Shown here piece by piece: positions 1 through 6,616 of a DNA stretch of 9,068 nt. Position 1 is the first letter of the stretch. The number at the start of each line of letters is the position of its first letter. Under the pieces are notes generated by a model. That model did not search any database. It saw nothing but the letters and a program-made list of their open reading frames with translations, and had not been told where the DNA came from. A program made the position numbers and the translations under genes. Source of the stretch: JBJHBP01 sp050485645 (GTDB lineage Bacteria > Pseudomonadota > Gammaproteobacteria > Steroidobacterales > Rariloculaceae); contig JBJHBT010000058.1 of NCBI GenBank assembly GCA_050485645.1, forward strand, positions 1-9,068. Direction: 5' to 3'.

Positions 1-999
1 CAGGCCCTCACGGGCCCGGTCGTCGCGCTGGCTGACATCCAGTTTTACGGTCGCGCTCATGTCAGCGTCGACTGGCTGGATAACGGTGATGACACCGCAA
101 TCAACACGTCGAGCAATTCCAGTCGCCTGGGCTTTCGCGCCAACCACGAGCTCAATGAATCCCTGAGCGCGATCATGCAGATCGAGCAGAACATCCGCTA
201 CGAAAACGGCGCCGGCAGCTTTGCCAGCCGCGATACATTCGTTGGTCTGCGTGGCGATTTCGGACAGTTTCGTCTGGGCTTCTTCGATACGCCGCTGAAA
301 GCCGTGCGCAGCAACACTGATTTCTTCGGTGACCAGATCGGTGACGCACGCAACATGACACGCGTACGCGATGGCTATAGCGGCAGCGACTACGACTTCG
401 ATACGCGTTTTCGCAACAGTGTCCACTACCGCACACCCTCGTTCAGCGGCGTGACCATCGATCTCCACTATTCGACGAACACCGACACCGGCACCACCAC
501 CGACAACGACAACGATGCGCTCAGCACCAGCATCACCTACCGCGCCGAGAAGCTGTACCTGGCCGCGGCGTTCGAACGCAAGAGCGAGAGCGAAAGCGAC
601 GCCACCCGTCTGGGCTTCAGGTATGACTTCGGTGACTTCCAACTGGCTGGACTGGCGCAGTTCGCCACGGTGAAGGGTGCTACCGGGTTCGCCACCGATC
701 AGGACGTCGATACCTACGGCATCGGCGGCAGCTATTCGCTGGGCAGCAAGACAACGCTGAAGGCGCAGTACTACTGGCTTTCCGCCGATGGCGCCGAGCG
801 CGATGCAAACATGATCGCGCTGGGCATGGACTACCGTATTGCACGGCCCTTCCGCCTGCTGTTCGCCATTGCCAGAACCAGCAACGACGACAATGCACGC
901 TACTCGATGTCACGCGGTGGTCGCGACACGCAGATCGGTACGGCCGCACCGGGCCTGGACCACAGCGGCTTCTCACTGGGCTTCCGCTACGACTTCTGA
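1..999 (+). CDS. Outer-membrane general porin (5' partial)
   Basis: The reading frame is open from the window edge and gives 332 residues. The first 11 residues are the end of a signal peptide finishing in A-L-A, and the mature chain starts DIQFYGRAHVSVDW, typical of Neisseria/Burkholderia-like porins (Porin_4 group). Family hallmarks follow: SSNSSRLGFRA, then an IEQN segment, ASRDTFVGLRGDFG, and RLGFFDTP leading into the eyelet-loop region. Alternating beta-strand patterns run to the C-terminal SLGFRYDF. The final Phe is the usual outer-membrane assembly signal. Mature length is about 321 residues, normal for a 16-strand trimeric porin. It would allow passive diffusion of small hydrophilic solutes across the outer membrane; selectivity cannot be read from sequence. 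An internal ATG at 175 is not the real start, because signal peptide and first strands lie upstream of it. The gene is monocistronic at its 3' end, closed by the terminator at 1072-1101. Confidence 0.93.
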   Translation, partial: QALTGPVVALADIQFYGRAHVSVDWLDNGDDTAINTSSNSSRLGFRANHELNESLSAIMQIEQNIRYENGAGSFASRDTFVGLRGDFGQFRLGFFDTPLKAVRSNTDFFGDQIGDARNMTRVRDGYSGSDYDFDTRFRNSVHYRTPSFSGVTIDLHYSTNTDTGTTTDNDNDALSTSITYRAEKLYLAAAFERKSESESDATRLGFRYDFGDFQLAGLAQFATVKGATGFATDQDVDTYGIGGSYSLGSKTTLKAQYYWLSADGAERDANMIALGMDYRIARPFRLLFAIARTSNDDNARYSMSRGGRDTQIGTAAPGLDHSGFSLGFRYDF

Positions 1000-1023
1000 T
1001 CGCACGGACCTGTGATCGCACGG
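997..1023. repeat. 11-bp direct repeat over the porin stop codon
   Basis: TGATCGCACGG occurs at 997-1007, where its first three bases are the porin stop codon, and again at 1013-1023. The period is 16 bp. It is probably a small local duplication; no function is visible. Confidence 0.6.
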
Positions 1024-1071
1024 TGAAGTGGCTGACCTTATGATAGGGCGATGAATGCCATCGTGCACCGC

Positions 1072-1101
1072 AAAGCCCCGCTGGCAACAGCGGGGCTTTT
1101 T
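1072..1101 (+). terminator. Rho-independent terminator of the porin gene
   Basis: AAAGCCCCGCTG (1072-1083) pairs perfectly with CAGCGGGGCTTT (1088-1099) as a 12-bp stem closed by a GCAA (GNRA) tetraloop at 1084-1087. The stem runs into a T-rich tail TTTTT at 1097-1101. The A tract on the 5' side means it could also act on the other strand. It lies about 70 bp past the porin stop and separates the porin from kefB. Confidence 0.93.
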
Positions 1102-1127
1102 ATTGAACGGCGGGAACGTTTGCCCGA

Positions 1128-1167
1128 TTGACTCCGCCCACACCGACCGCGATGCTGGCGGAGTCAA
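1128..1167 (+). promoter_or_regulatory. Inverted repeat overlapping the putative kefB promoter
   Basis: TTGACTCCGCC (1128-1138) and GGCGGAGTCAA (1157-1167) are perfect 11-bp inverted arms around an 18-bp centre. The left arm begins with TTGACT, a good -35 hexamer. Seventeen bases later comes GATGCT (1151-1156), a weak -10 candidate ending where the right arm starts. This would place transcription start roughly 25-30 bases before the kefB ATG. The repeat could be an operator gripping the promoter or, if transcription begins further upstream, an RNA stem-loop in the leader. The repeat is seen directly; its role is inferred. Confidence 0.45.
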
Positions 1168-1191
1168 CTAGGTTTCAGGTCGAGCCGATCC

Positions 1192-3006
1192 ATGGGCTAT
1201 CTGCAGAGCATCGTGCTGTTCTTCGCCGCGGCAGTCGTGATGGTGCCGCTGTTCCGGCGTCTCGGGCTGGGCGCCGTGCTGGGCTATCTGGCCGCCGGTG
1301 TCGCCATCGGCCCCTGGGGTCTGGCGCTGATCGACGACGTGGACAGCATTTTCGCGTTCTCGATGATCGGCGTCGTGCTACTGCTGTTCCTGCTCGGCCT
1401 GGAAATGAAGCCATCGCGGCTATGGGCACTGCGCCGACTGGTCTTCGGTCTGGGCAGTCTTCAGGTGGTGATCACCACGGGCGTACTGACCGCGCTGGCG
1501 TGGCTGTGGCTCGGAAACCTGCTGTGGGCCGCGCTGATTGCGGTGGCGATGACGCTGTCCGGCACGGCCCTGAGTCTGCAGATGCTGGCCGAGCGCGGCC
1601 AGGTGAACTCACGCCTGGGACGCAGCGCGTTTTCCATACTGCTGTTTCAGGATCTGGTGTCGATTCCGCTGCTGGTGCTGGTGCCGCTGCTCGCACCGGT
1701 GGCCATCGATACCGCCACCGACCGCGGCGTGCTGCTGCAGCTGGGCGAGGGTCTGGGTGTGGCGCTGCTGGTGGTGATCGGTGGTCACTACCTGCTCAAG
1801 CCCTACTTTCGCATCATCGCGGCCACCGGTGTCCGCGAGATCTTCATCGCCGCGGCGCTGCTGGTGGTGCTGGGCGTGGCGCTGATCATGGACTTCTTCG
1901 GTCTGAGCATGGCGCTGGGCGCATTCCTTGCCGGCGTGCTGCTGGCCGACTCGCAGTATCGCCACCAGCTGGTGACCGACATCGATCCGTTCAAGGGGCT
2001 GCTGCTCGGTCTGTTCTTCATCGCTGTGGGCATGACGCTGGACTTCGGACAGATTATCGAGCGGCCGGGCGAGACCATGGCCGTGCTCGCTGTACTGTGT
2101 GTGATAAAGATCGCCGTGCTGATCTGGGTGGGCCGACTGCTGGGCCTGTCGCGATCCGACAGCACCGGACTCGGCTTCGCGGTGTTTCAGGGCGGTGAAT
2201 TCACGCTGGTGCTGCTGGCGCTGGCCGTGGACTACGCGGTGCTGCCGGTACCGCTGGTCGATCAACTGCTGGTGGCGGCCATCCTGTCCATGGTGCTGAC
2301 GCCGTTCCTGTACCGGGCTCAGGAGCGCTGGCTGCAGCCGCGGCTTCAGTCGACGAAGGCCGAGCGCCCGTACGACGACATCCGGCCGGAGGACCAGTCA
2401 CGCGTCATCATCGCCGGCTTCGGCCGCGTTGGACAGATCGTCGCGCGCAACCTCGCGATGCTGAAGATCCCGTTCACGGCGCTGGACATCGACTCCGAGC
2501 ACGTGGAGTTCGTCGCCCGCTACGGCAACCGAATTCACTTCGGGGATGCAACCAATCCCGCGCTGCTCGAAGCCGCCGGCCTGCGCGATGCCACCGTACT
2601 GGTGATCGCAATCGGCAACATGGAAGCCTCCACACGCCTCGCGGCGCTGGTCCACGAAAGATATCCGCATGTTCGTGTCTTTGCCCGCGCCCACAACCGT
2701 GCACATGCGCTGGAACTGATGGCCACCGGCGCACATTACGTGATTCGCGAGACGCTGCTGTCGAGCCTGGACATGGCACGTGCGGTGCTCGACTCGCTGG
2801 GCGTACGCGGGCCGCGCAACACGGTGGAAATCTTTCGTCTGCACGACGAAAAAATGCTGCTGGCGCAGCGCGAGGCGCGGCACGATCCGGATGAGATGGT
2901 ACGCATCAGTCTCGAAGGCCGCGGCGAACTTCAGGAACTGTTCGACAGCGACCGTTCCGTAACAGCCGGCGACAGAAGCGCGCCGAAATCGGGCGCCTCC
3001 GAATAA
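1192..3006 (+). CDS. kefB: KefB-type glutathione-regulated K+/H+ antiporter
   Basis: This 604-residue protein has the length and layout of E. coli KefB (CPA2 family). Residues 1-375 form a polytopic inner-membrane domain. It includes RLGLGAVLGYLAAGVAIGPWG (residues 23-43), the LLFQD segment whose conserved Asp is D154, a KefB-like GVREIF...LGLSMALGAFLAGVLLADS region (213-254), and DPFKGLLLGLFFIAVGM (265-281). Residues about 403-540 are a Rossmann-type RCK/KTN domain with GFGRVG (409-414), GDAT (451-454), HALEL (505-509) and RET (519-521). E. coli KefB is held closed by glutathione and opened by glutathione adducts of electrophiles, letting K+ out and acidifying the cytoplasm. Conserved KTN motifs suggest the same here, but this is by homology. 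No KefG/KefF-type flavoprotein partner lies beside it. The start has only a weak Shine-Dalgarno (AGGT, about 11 bases upstream) but fits the family N-terminus. kefB versus kefC is judged by closer overall resemblance to KefB. Confidence 0.9.
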   Translation: MGYLQSIVLFFAAAVVMVPLFRRLGLGAVLGYLAAGVAIGPWGLALIDDVDSIFAFSMIGVVLLLFLLGLEMKPSRLWALRRLVFGLGSLQVVITTGVLTALAWLWLGNLLWAALIAVAMTLSGTALSLQMLAERGQVNSRLGRSAFSILLFQDLVSIPLLVLVPLLAPVAIDTATDRGVLLQLGEGLGVALLVVIGGHYLLKPYFRIIAATGVREIFIAAALLVVLGVALIMDFFGLSMALGAFLAGVLLADSQYRHQLVTDIDPFKGLLLGLFFIAVGMTLDFGQIIERPGETMAVLAVLCVIKIAVLIWVGRLLGLSRSDSTGLGFAVFQGGEFTLVLLALAVDYAVLPVPLVDQLLVAAILSMVLTPFLYRAQERWLQPRLQSTKAERPYDDIRPEDQSRVIIAGFGRVGQIVARNLAMLKIPFTALDIDSEHVEFVARYGNRIHFGDATNPALLEAAGLRDATVLVIAIGNMEASTRLAALVHERYPHVRVFARAHNRAHALELMATGAHYVIRETLLSSLDMARAVLDSLGVRGPRNTVEIFRLHDEKMLLAQREARHDPDEMVRISLEGRGELQELFDSDRSVTAGDRSAPKSGASE

Positions 3007-3029
3007 GCATCCGAACAGCGGCGAACGCG

Positions 3030-3064
3030 CCGGTCCGTGCGGCGCGCACCGGGGCGTCAACGCC
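3030..3064. other. GC-rich hairpins between convergent kefB and amidotransferase genes
   Basis: The 62-bp gap between the two convergent stops holds an imperfect hairpin (CCGGT at 3030-3034 with ACCGG at 3048-3052) and a small one (GGCG 3053-3056, loop TCAA, CGCC 3061-3064). Neither has a T tract, so ordinary intrinsic termination is not evident. They may slow polymerase or simply reflect high GC. Confidence 0.3.
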
Positions 3065-3068
3065 GCGA

Positions 3069-3806
3069 CTACCCGCCGTCGGGCGCGCCGTCGCCAACCA
3101 GTCCCGCCCCCTTCAGCCATTCGAGCATGCCGGCGCGTGCGGCCGTGGCCAGGCGATCAGCGACAGCCGGCGCCTGTGCCCGCAGCAGACGCGGGTCGAT
3201 GCCAGCGTGGCTCAGCTCACAGCAGTGCCCGACCAGCCAGCGTTCGATGAATCGCGTGTCCGCTTCCAGATGGAACTGAAGTGCCAGCACATGGCTGGCG
3301 ACCGCGAACGCCTGATGGTCACACTGCAACGTCCCGGCAAGCAGTCTGGCGCCCCGTGGCAGATCGAAACGGTCGCCGTGCCAGTGCAGAACCGGCACGC
3401 CATCCAGCGCCGCCAGTGCCGAGCTGCGCCCCGCCTCCGTCAGCGTCAGTGCGCCGAAGCCGATCTCCTTCGTTCCCCGCGCCGCATCCATCGGCGCAAC
3501 CGCGGCGCCAAGCGCCCGTGCGATCAGCTGTGCTCCCAGGCATATCCCCAGCAGCGGCCTGCCAAGTGCCAGCCGTTCACGAATGAGTCGCAACTCGTCG
3601 GCAATGAACGGGTACATGTCGTCGTCGAATGCACCGATCGGGCCGCCGAGCACGATCAGCAGATCGGGTTCGGCGGGGTCGACCACAGACACGTCACTGG
3701 TCGTCGGATCGAGGTAGCGTACGGAGAAACCACACTCCACGAGCAGCGGCTCAAGTATGCCCAGGTCCTCGAAGTGAATGTGGCGTAGTGCAACAGCGGT
3801 GCGCAT
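3069..3806 (-). CDS. Class I glutamine amidotransferase-like protein (GMP-synthase GATase fold)
   Basis: This 245-residue cytoplasmic protein has a complete triad of the class I GATase superfamily: nucleophile C89 in GICLGAQ, and H179/E181 in QFHLE. An oxyanion-strand segment VLGGPIGAFDD (52-62) and the HWHGD motif (141-145) are typical of stand-alone 'GMP synthase - glutamine amidotransferase domain' proteins. No synthetase domain is fused or adjacent, so it is not GuaA. Substrates of this group are mostly unknown; some relatives are gamma-glutamyl peptidases that cleave glutathione conjugates, others act on polyamine or amino-acid gamma-glutamyl compounds. The start is supported by GGAAGGGAA about 8-16 bases upstream on the minus strand. 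It converges on kefB and diverges from the ABC operon across a 188-bp gap. The residues after about 200 are a C-terminal extension with no recognised motif. Fold assignment is firm; substrate is unknown. Confidence 0.88.
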   Translation of the reverse strand: MRTAVALRHIHFEDLGILEPLLVECGFSVRYLDPTTSDVSVVDPAEPDLLIVLGGPIGAFDDDMYPFIADELRLIRERLALGRPLLGICLGAQLIARALGAAVAPMDAARGTKEIGFGALTLTEAGRSSALAALDGVPVLHWHGDRFDLPRGARLLAGTLQCDHQAFAVASHVLALQFHLEADTRFIERWLVGHCCELSHAGIDPRLLRAQAPAVADRLATAARAGMLEWLKGAGLVGDGAPDGG

Positions 3807-3977
3807 CGTCTGGCTTCCCTTCCGTCAGTCCTGCGAGTCCGATCGCTTACGGCATGTCGTTGCCTCCAGCATCGTTGTCGGCCATTATCTGCGTTCTTCG
3901 CCGCACCTGCCACGCTCCGCATGGGAACCGCAGTGGCCGCGAACGCCATACCAGCAACCAGCGGCAGCGACTTGCCT

Positions 3978-4013
3978 ATGCAGACACCGGCCCAATGCAG
4001 ACACCGGCGCTGA
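3978..4013 (+). repeat. 17-bp-period tandem duplication creating a duplicated start codon and a short upstream ORF
   Basis: ATGCAGACACCGGC occurs at 3978-3991 and again at 3995-4008, separated by CCA. The second ATG (3995) opens the ABC ATPase. The first ATG (3978) is in another frame and encodes an 11-residue peptide, MQTPAQCRHRR, whose TGA (4011-4013) lies inside the ATPase gene. Because 17 is not a multiple of three, the duplication puts a decoy start in front of the true one. Neither ATG has a good Shine-Dalgarno. Removing one unit would regenerate the same ATPase N-terminus at the upstream position. Confidence 0.75.
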
Positions 4014-4930
4014 GTATCCGCAATCTGCGCGTCGACTACGGGCAGTTGACCGCCGTGGACGACCTCAACCTGACGCTCGCGCCGGGCGAAATCTTTGGTC
4101 TGGCGGGCCCGAACGGTGCGGGCAAAACCTCGACGATTCGCGTGCTCGCAACGCTGCAGGAGCCCACGTACGGCGAAGTCGAGATCAGCGGATACGATCT
4201 GTTCGAGGAAACCGACCGCGCGCACGAAGTGCTGGGCTACATGCCCGATCTTGCACCGACGATTCCGGACCTGAAAGTCTGGGAGTTTCTGGACCTTTTC
4301 GCCCACAGCCATGGCTTGCGCGGCAGCGCGAAACGTGAGCGTGTCGATCTGTGCCTGGCAAAGGTGAAGCTGTCGGATCATCGCAACACCTGGTGCCGCG
4401 CGCTGTCACGCGGCATGACACAACGCGTCGTGCTCGCCAAGACGCTGCTGCATCAGCCGCGTGTGCTGCTGCTGGACGAACCGGCCAGCGGCATGGACCC
4501 GATCGCCAGGCGCGACCTGCGACGCGCCCTCCAGGAAGTCGCGGCCGAAGGCGCAACCGTCATCATCTCGTCGCACATACTGAGTGAGCTGTCAGGCATG
4601 TGCACGTCGGTGGGCATCATGCACAGGGGCCGGCTGCTGCGTTGCGGCACCATGGATTCGGTGGTCGGATCACTGGAGTCGGCGCGCACCGAGATCCTGA
4701 TGGGCGTGGTCGATGCGCCGGATGCCGCGGTCGCCTGGTTGAAAACGCACGACGCGGTGGAAGCTGTGCGTATCGATGGCGGCCGGGTACGATTCGTGCT
4801 GAACGGCGGCGCGGAAGCCCAGGTACTTTTGCTGAGAGCGGCTGTCAATGCCGGCATCGGGGTGAGCGCGTTCACGCCGGAGGTGTCCGGTATCGAATCC
4901 GTCCTGTTGCAGCTGATCGAGGACAGCTGA
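3995..4930 (+). CDS. ABC-2-type transporter ATP-binding protein
   Basis: This 311-residue nucleotide-binding subunit would power the permease encoded directly downstream. Visible motifs are Walker A GPNGAGKT (38-45), signature LSRGMTQ (137-143, a variant of LSGGQ common in ABC-2/CcmA-like ATPases), Walker B VLLLDEP (157-163), D-loop SGMD (165-168) and H-loop SSH (192-194). In the Q-loop the sequence is GYMPD, with Asp85 at the usual Gln position. Residues after about 225 form a C-terminal extension typical of drug/polysaccharide-type exporter ATPases. ATG 3995 is chosen because LSIRNLRVDYG, the normal first strand, follows after five residues; the open frame continues upstream without family similarity. 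Its stop TGA overlaps the permease ATG by one base (4930), which implies translational coupling. The transported substrate is unknown. The gene is read divergently from the amidotransferase. Confidence 0.92.
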   Translation: MQTPALSIRNLRVDYGQLTAVDDLNLTLAPGEIFGLAGPNGAGKTSTIRVLATLQEPTYGEVEISGYDLFEETDRAHEVLGYMPDLAPTIPDLKVWEFLDLFAHSHGLRGSAKRERVDLCLAKVKLSDHRNTWCRALSRGMTQRVVLAKTLLHQPRVLLLDEPASGMDPIARRDLRRALQEVAAEGATVIISSHILSELSGMCTSVGIMHRGRLLRCGTMDSVVGSLESARTEILMGVVDAPDAAVAWLKTHDAVEAVRIDGGRVRFVLNGGAEAQVLLLRAAVNAGIGVSAFTPEVSGIESVLLQLIEDS

Positions 4931-6600
4931 TGACGGCCCGCTACGTACAGCTGCTGAACGTGTGGGACAACCCTGTCTTCCAGCGCTTTCGTCGCAGTCG
5001 GCTGCGCGCGCGCAAGGCGGTGTTCTGGTATCTGCTCACGCTGATCCTGACCACCTTCGTCGTCATGATGGGGTACATCGTCCGCACCAATTCCGGCGTA
5101 CCGGAAGCCGATGCGGCACGATCGCTCTGGCTGCCGCTGCTGGTGATTCAGGGACTGATCCTGATGGTCCGCGGAACCGGCACGGTGTCGTCCACGCTGA
5201 TTCAGGACCGGCTCGATCAGACGCTGGACTATCAGCGCCTGACACCCGTGGCACCGCTCCGAAACCTGGTCGGCTATCTGTTCGGCCTGCCGGTGATGGA
5301 GTACGTCATGGTTGCGCTGACACTGCCGCACCTGGTGTTCGTCGTCGTGGTCGGCCGGATTCCGATCGACACCGTCGCGGCCGTGTATCTGGCGTTCATG
5401 ACCTGTGTAGTGCTGTATCACATCACTGCCATTTCGGTCGGCATGGTGATGCAGCGGTGGATTCTCGGCTATCTGGTCGGCACGCTGGCGGTACTGTTCG
5501 TGAACGTCGTTCTGCCGCTGATCGTGTCGCAGTTCGGGCTGAAATTTCTCCAGTATCTGTCGGTTTGGCCGGTCATCGGTCAGAAACTGCTTCCTCTGCT
5601 TGTTGCGTCGGAAACCGGTGTCGCAGGCAACCCTTTTCTGAACATGGCCGACGCGGTGCCTTTCTACAACTGGTCGTTTTCGCCGTTCGTGTTCACGCTG
5701 CTGCTGCAGGGCGCACTGATTGTCACGTTTACGGTCATTGCGCTGCGGCGCTGGAAGAACACGGGCCGCCACCCGCTCGGCAAGCCCTATGCGCTGGTCT
5801 TCCTCAGTGTGTTCATCGTGCTGATGATCGGTAATCTCTGGCCAGCTCTGACGCGACAGGTCATGCCGTTCGCCATATTCGGTGTGAGCGACGCCAATCA
5901 GCTGGAACCGGTCATCGCCATGGCACTGCCGATGGCGTACTGCGTAATCCTTTGGTTGCTGTCGGCCATGCTGCTGTCGGCCGTTACACCGACACATCAC
6001 TCGTATCTTCGCGGCCTGCGTCGCGCGGCCCGACAGAACCGTGGCAGCGCTCGTCCGTGGGAGGACGATGCCACCAATACCGCATTCGCACTGGCGCTGA
6101 CCGGCATCGCCGTCGCCGGATTGGTCGCCTTGTCACTTGTGGCGAGATCGTCGGGATTTCTCGCTTCACTGCCTGCACAGGATCTGAATACGTGGCGACT
6201 GCCGATGGTGTTCGCGCTACTGCTCGCCTATACGGCTTTACTCCTGCAGGTGCTGGGGCAGCGCCCTGCCGTACTGGCGGTACTGCTGGTATGGCTGCTG
6301 CCGATACTGGTCGCCACCCTGTCCGCGACCGCGCTGCGCGGTGCGCAAACGCTGCAGACCGTGATTGCATCGATATCGCCGGTGGCATTGCTGCTGATGA
6401 CGGGGGTGGGCCAGGCGGGCGCCGAAGTCACCACCAACCAACGCCCACTGCTGACCATCGGAATCTATACCGGCATCGGGTTTCTGTTGCTGCAGATCAT
6501 CCTGCTTGCAGGGCGTTGGCATCAACTGTCAACCGGATTCCGGTCCGCCGCGCAAACGCTCAACGTTCCGCCGTCCGGCGACGCGCGCCATCAGCGCTGA
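4930..6600 (+). CDS. Polytopic ABC-2-type transporter permease
   Basis: This 556-residue inner-membrane protein has about 12-13 predicted hydrophobic segments by eye: near residues 32-52, 66-82, 113-141 (perhaps two), 149-171, 176-200, 251-273, 287-305, 328-352, 384-404, 423-441, 446-468, 474-493 and 506-527. A basic N-terminus (RFRRSRLRARK) precedes the first. Between segments 2 and 3 is IQDRLDQTLDYQRLTPVAP, resembling the cytoplasmic coupling segment of ABC-2 permeases ('...GTLDxLRLTPLSP...'). The length suggests two six-helix halves fused, so one copy might pair with two ATPase subunits; this is inference. The start overlaps the ATPase stop by one base (TGATG) and has GAGG about 8 bases upstream, so the two genes form one operon. 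No accessory membrane-fusion or substrate gene is nearby. It ends 10 bp from the convergent ada-like gene. Confidence 0.88.
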   Translation: MTARYVQLLNVWDNPVFQRFRRSRLRARKAVFWYLLTLILTTFVVMMGYIVRTNSGVPEADAARSLWLPLLVIQGLILMVRGTGTVSSTLIQDRLDQTLDYQRLTPVAPLRNLVGYLFGLPVMEYVMVALTLPHLVFVVVVGRIPIDTVAAVYLAFMTCVVLYHITAISVGMVMQRWILGYLVGTLAVLFVNVVLPLIVSQFGLKFLQYLSVWPVIGQKLLPLLVASETGVAGNPFLNMADAVPFYNWSFSPFVFTLLLQGALIVTFTVIALRRWKNTGRHPLGKPYALVFLSVFIVLMIGNLWPALTRQVMPFAIFGVSDANQLEPVIAMALPMAYCVILWLLSAMLLSAVTPTHHSYLRGLRRAARQNRGSARPWEDDATNTAFALALTGIAVAGLVALSLVARSSGFLASLPAQDLNTWRLPMVFALLLAYTALLLQVLGQRPAVLAVLLVWLLPILVATLSATALRGAQTLQTVIASISPVALLLMTGVGQAGAEVTTNQRPLLTIGIYTGIGFLLLQIILLAGRWHQLSTGFRSAAQTLNVPPSGDARHQR

Positions 6601-6616
6601 CCGCCCCTGGTCAGCG
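6595..6616. terminator. Hairpin containing both convergent stop codons
   Basis: CGCTGACC (6595-6602) pairs perfectly with GGTCAGCG (6609-6616) around a 6-base loop. The permease TGA (6598-6600) sits in one arm and the ada-like gene's TGA (complement of TCA at 6611-6613) in the other. It is symmetrical and could act on both transcripts, but no T tract follows on either side, so efficient intrinsic termination is uncertain. Confidence 0.45.

Noticed and set aside
1128..2198. 356-residue plus-strand open frame overlapping kefB in another frame
   Set aside because: It is Arg/Gly/Ala-rich low-information sequence overlapping a strongly conserved gene; a codon-bias shadow.
1609..2265. 218-residue minus-strand open frame inside kefB
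   Set aside because: The Gln/His-rich translation is the antisense of a membrane domain; no motif or independent start signal.
3629..3994. Upstream extension of the ABC ATPase frame
   Set aside because: The frame is open but antisense to the amidotransferase gene for much of its length and has no family similarity before MQTPALSIRN; the ATPase fold starts normally just after 3995.
3807..3994. A promoter in the divergent gap between the amidotransferase and ABC operon
   Set aside because: Promoters must exist here or nearby, but candidates such as TTGCCT with TTATCT have poor spacing (19 bases) and no supporting operator, so none is annotated.
4453..6000. 515-residue open frame on the minus strand opposite the ABC genes
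   Set aside because: It lies antisense to two clear transporter genes. It is rich in His, Gln, Arg and Asp, as expected from complementing hydrophobic membrane codons in GC-rich DNA, and shows no domain.
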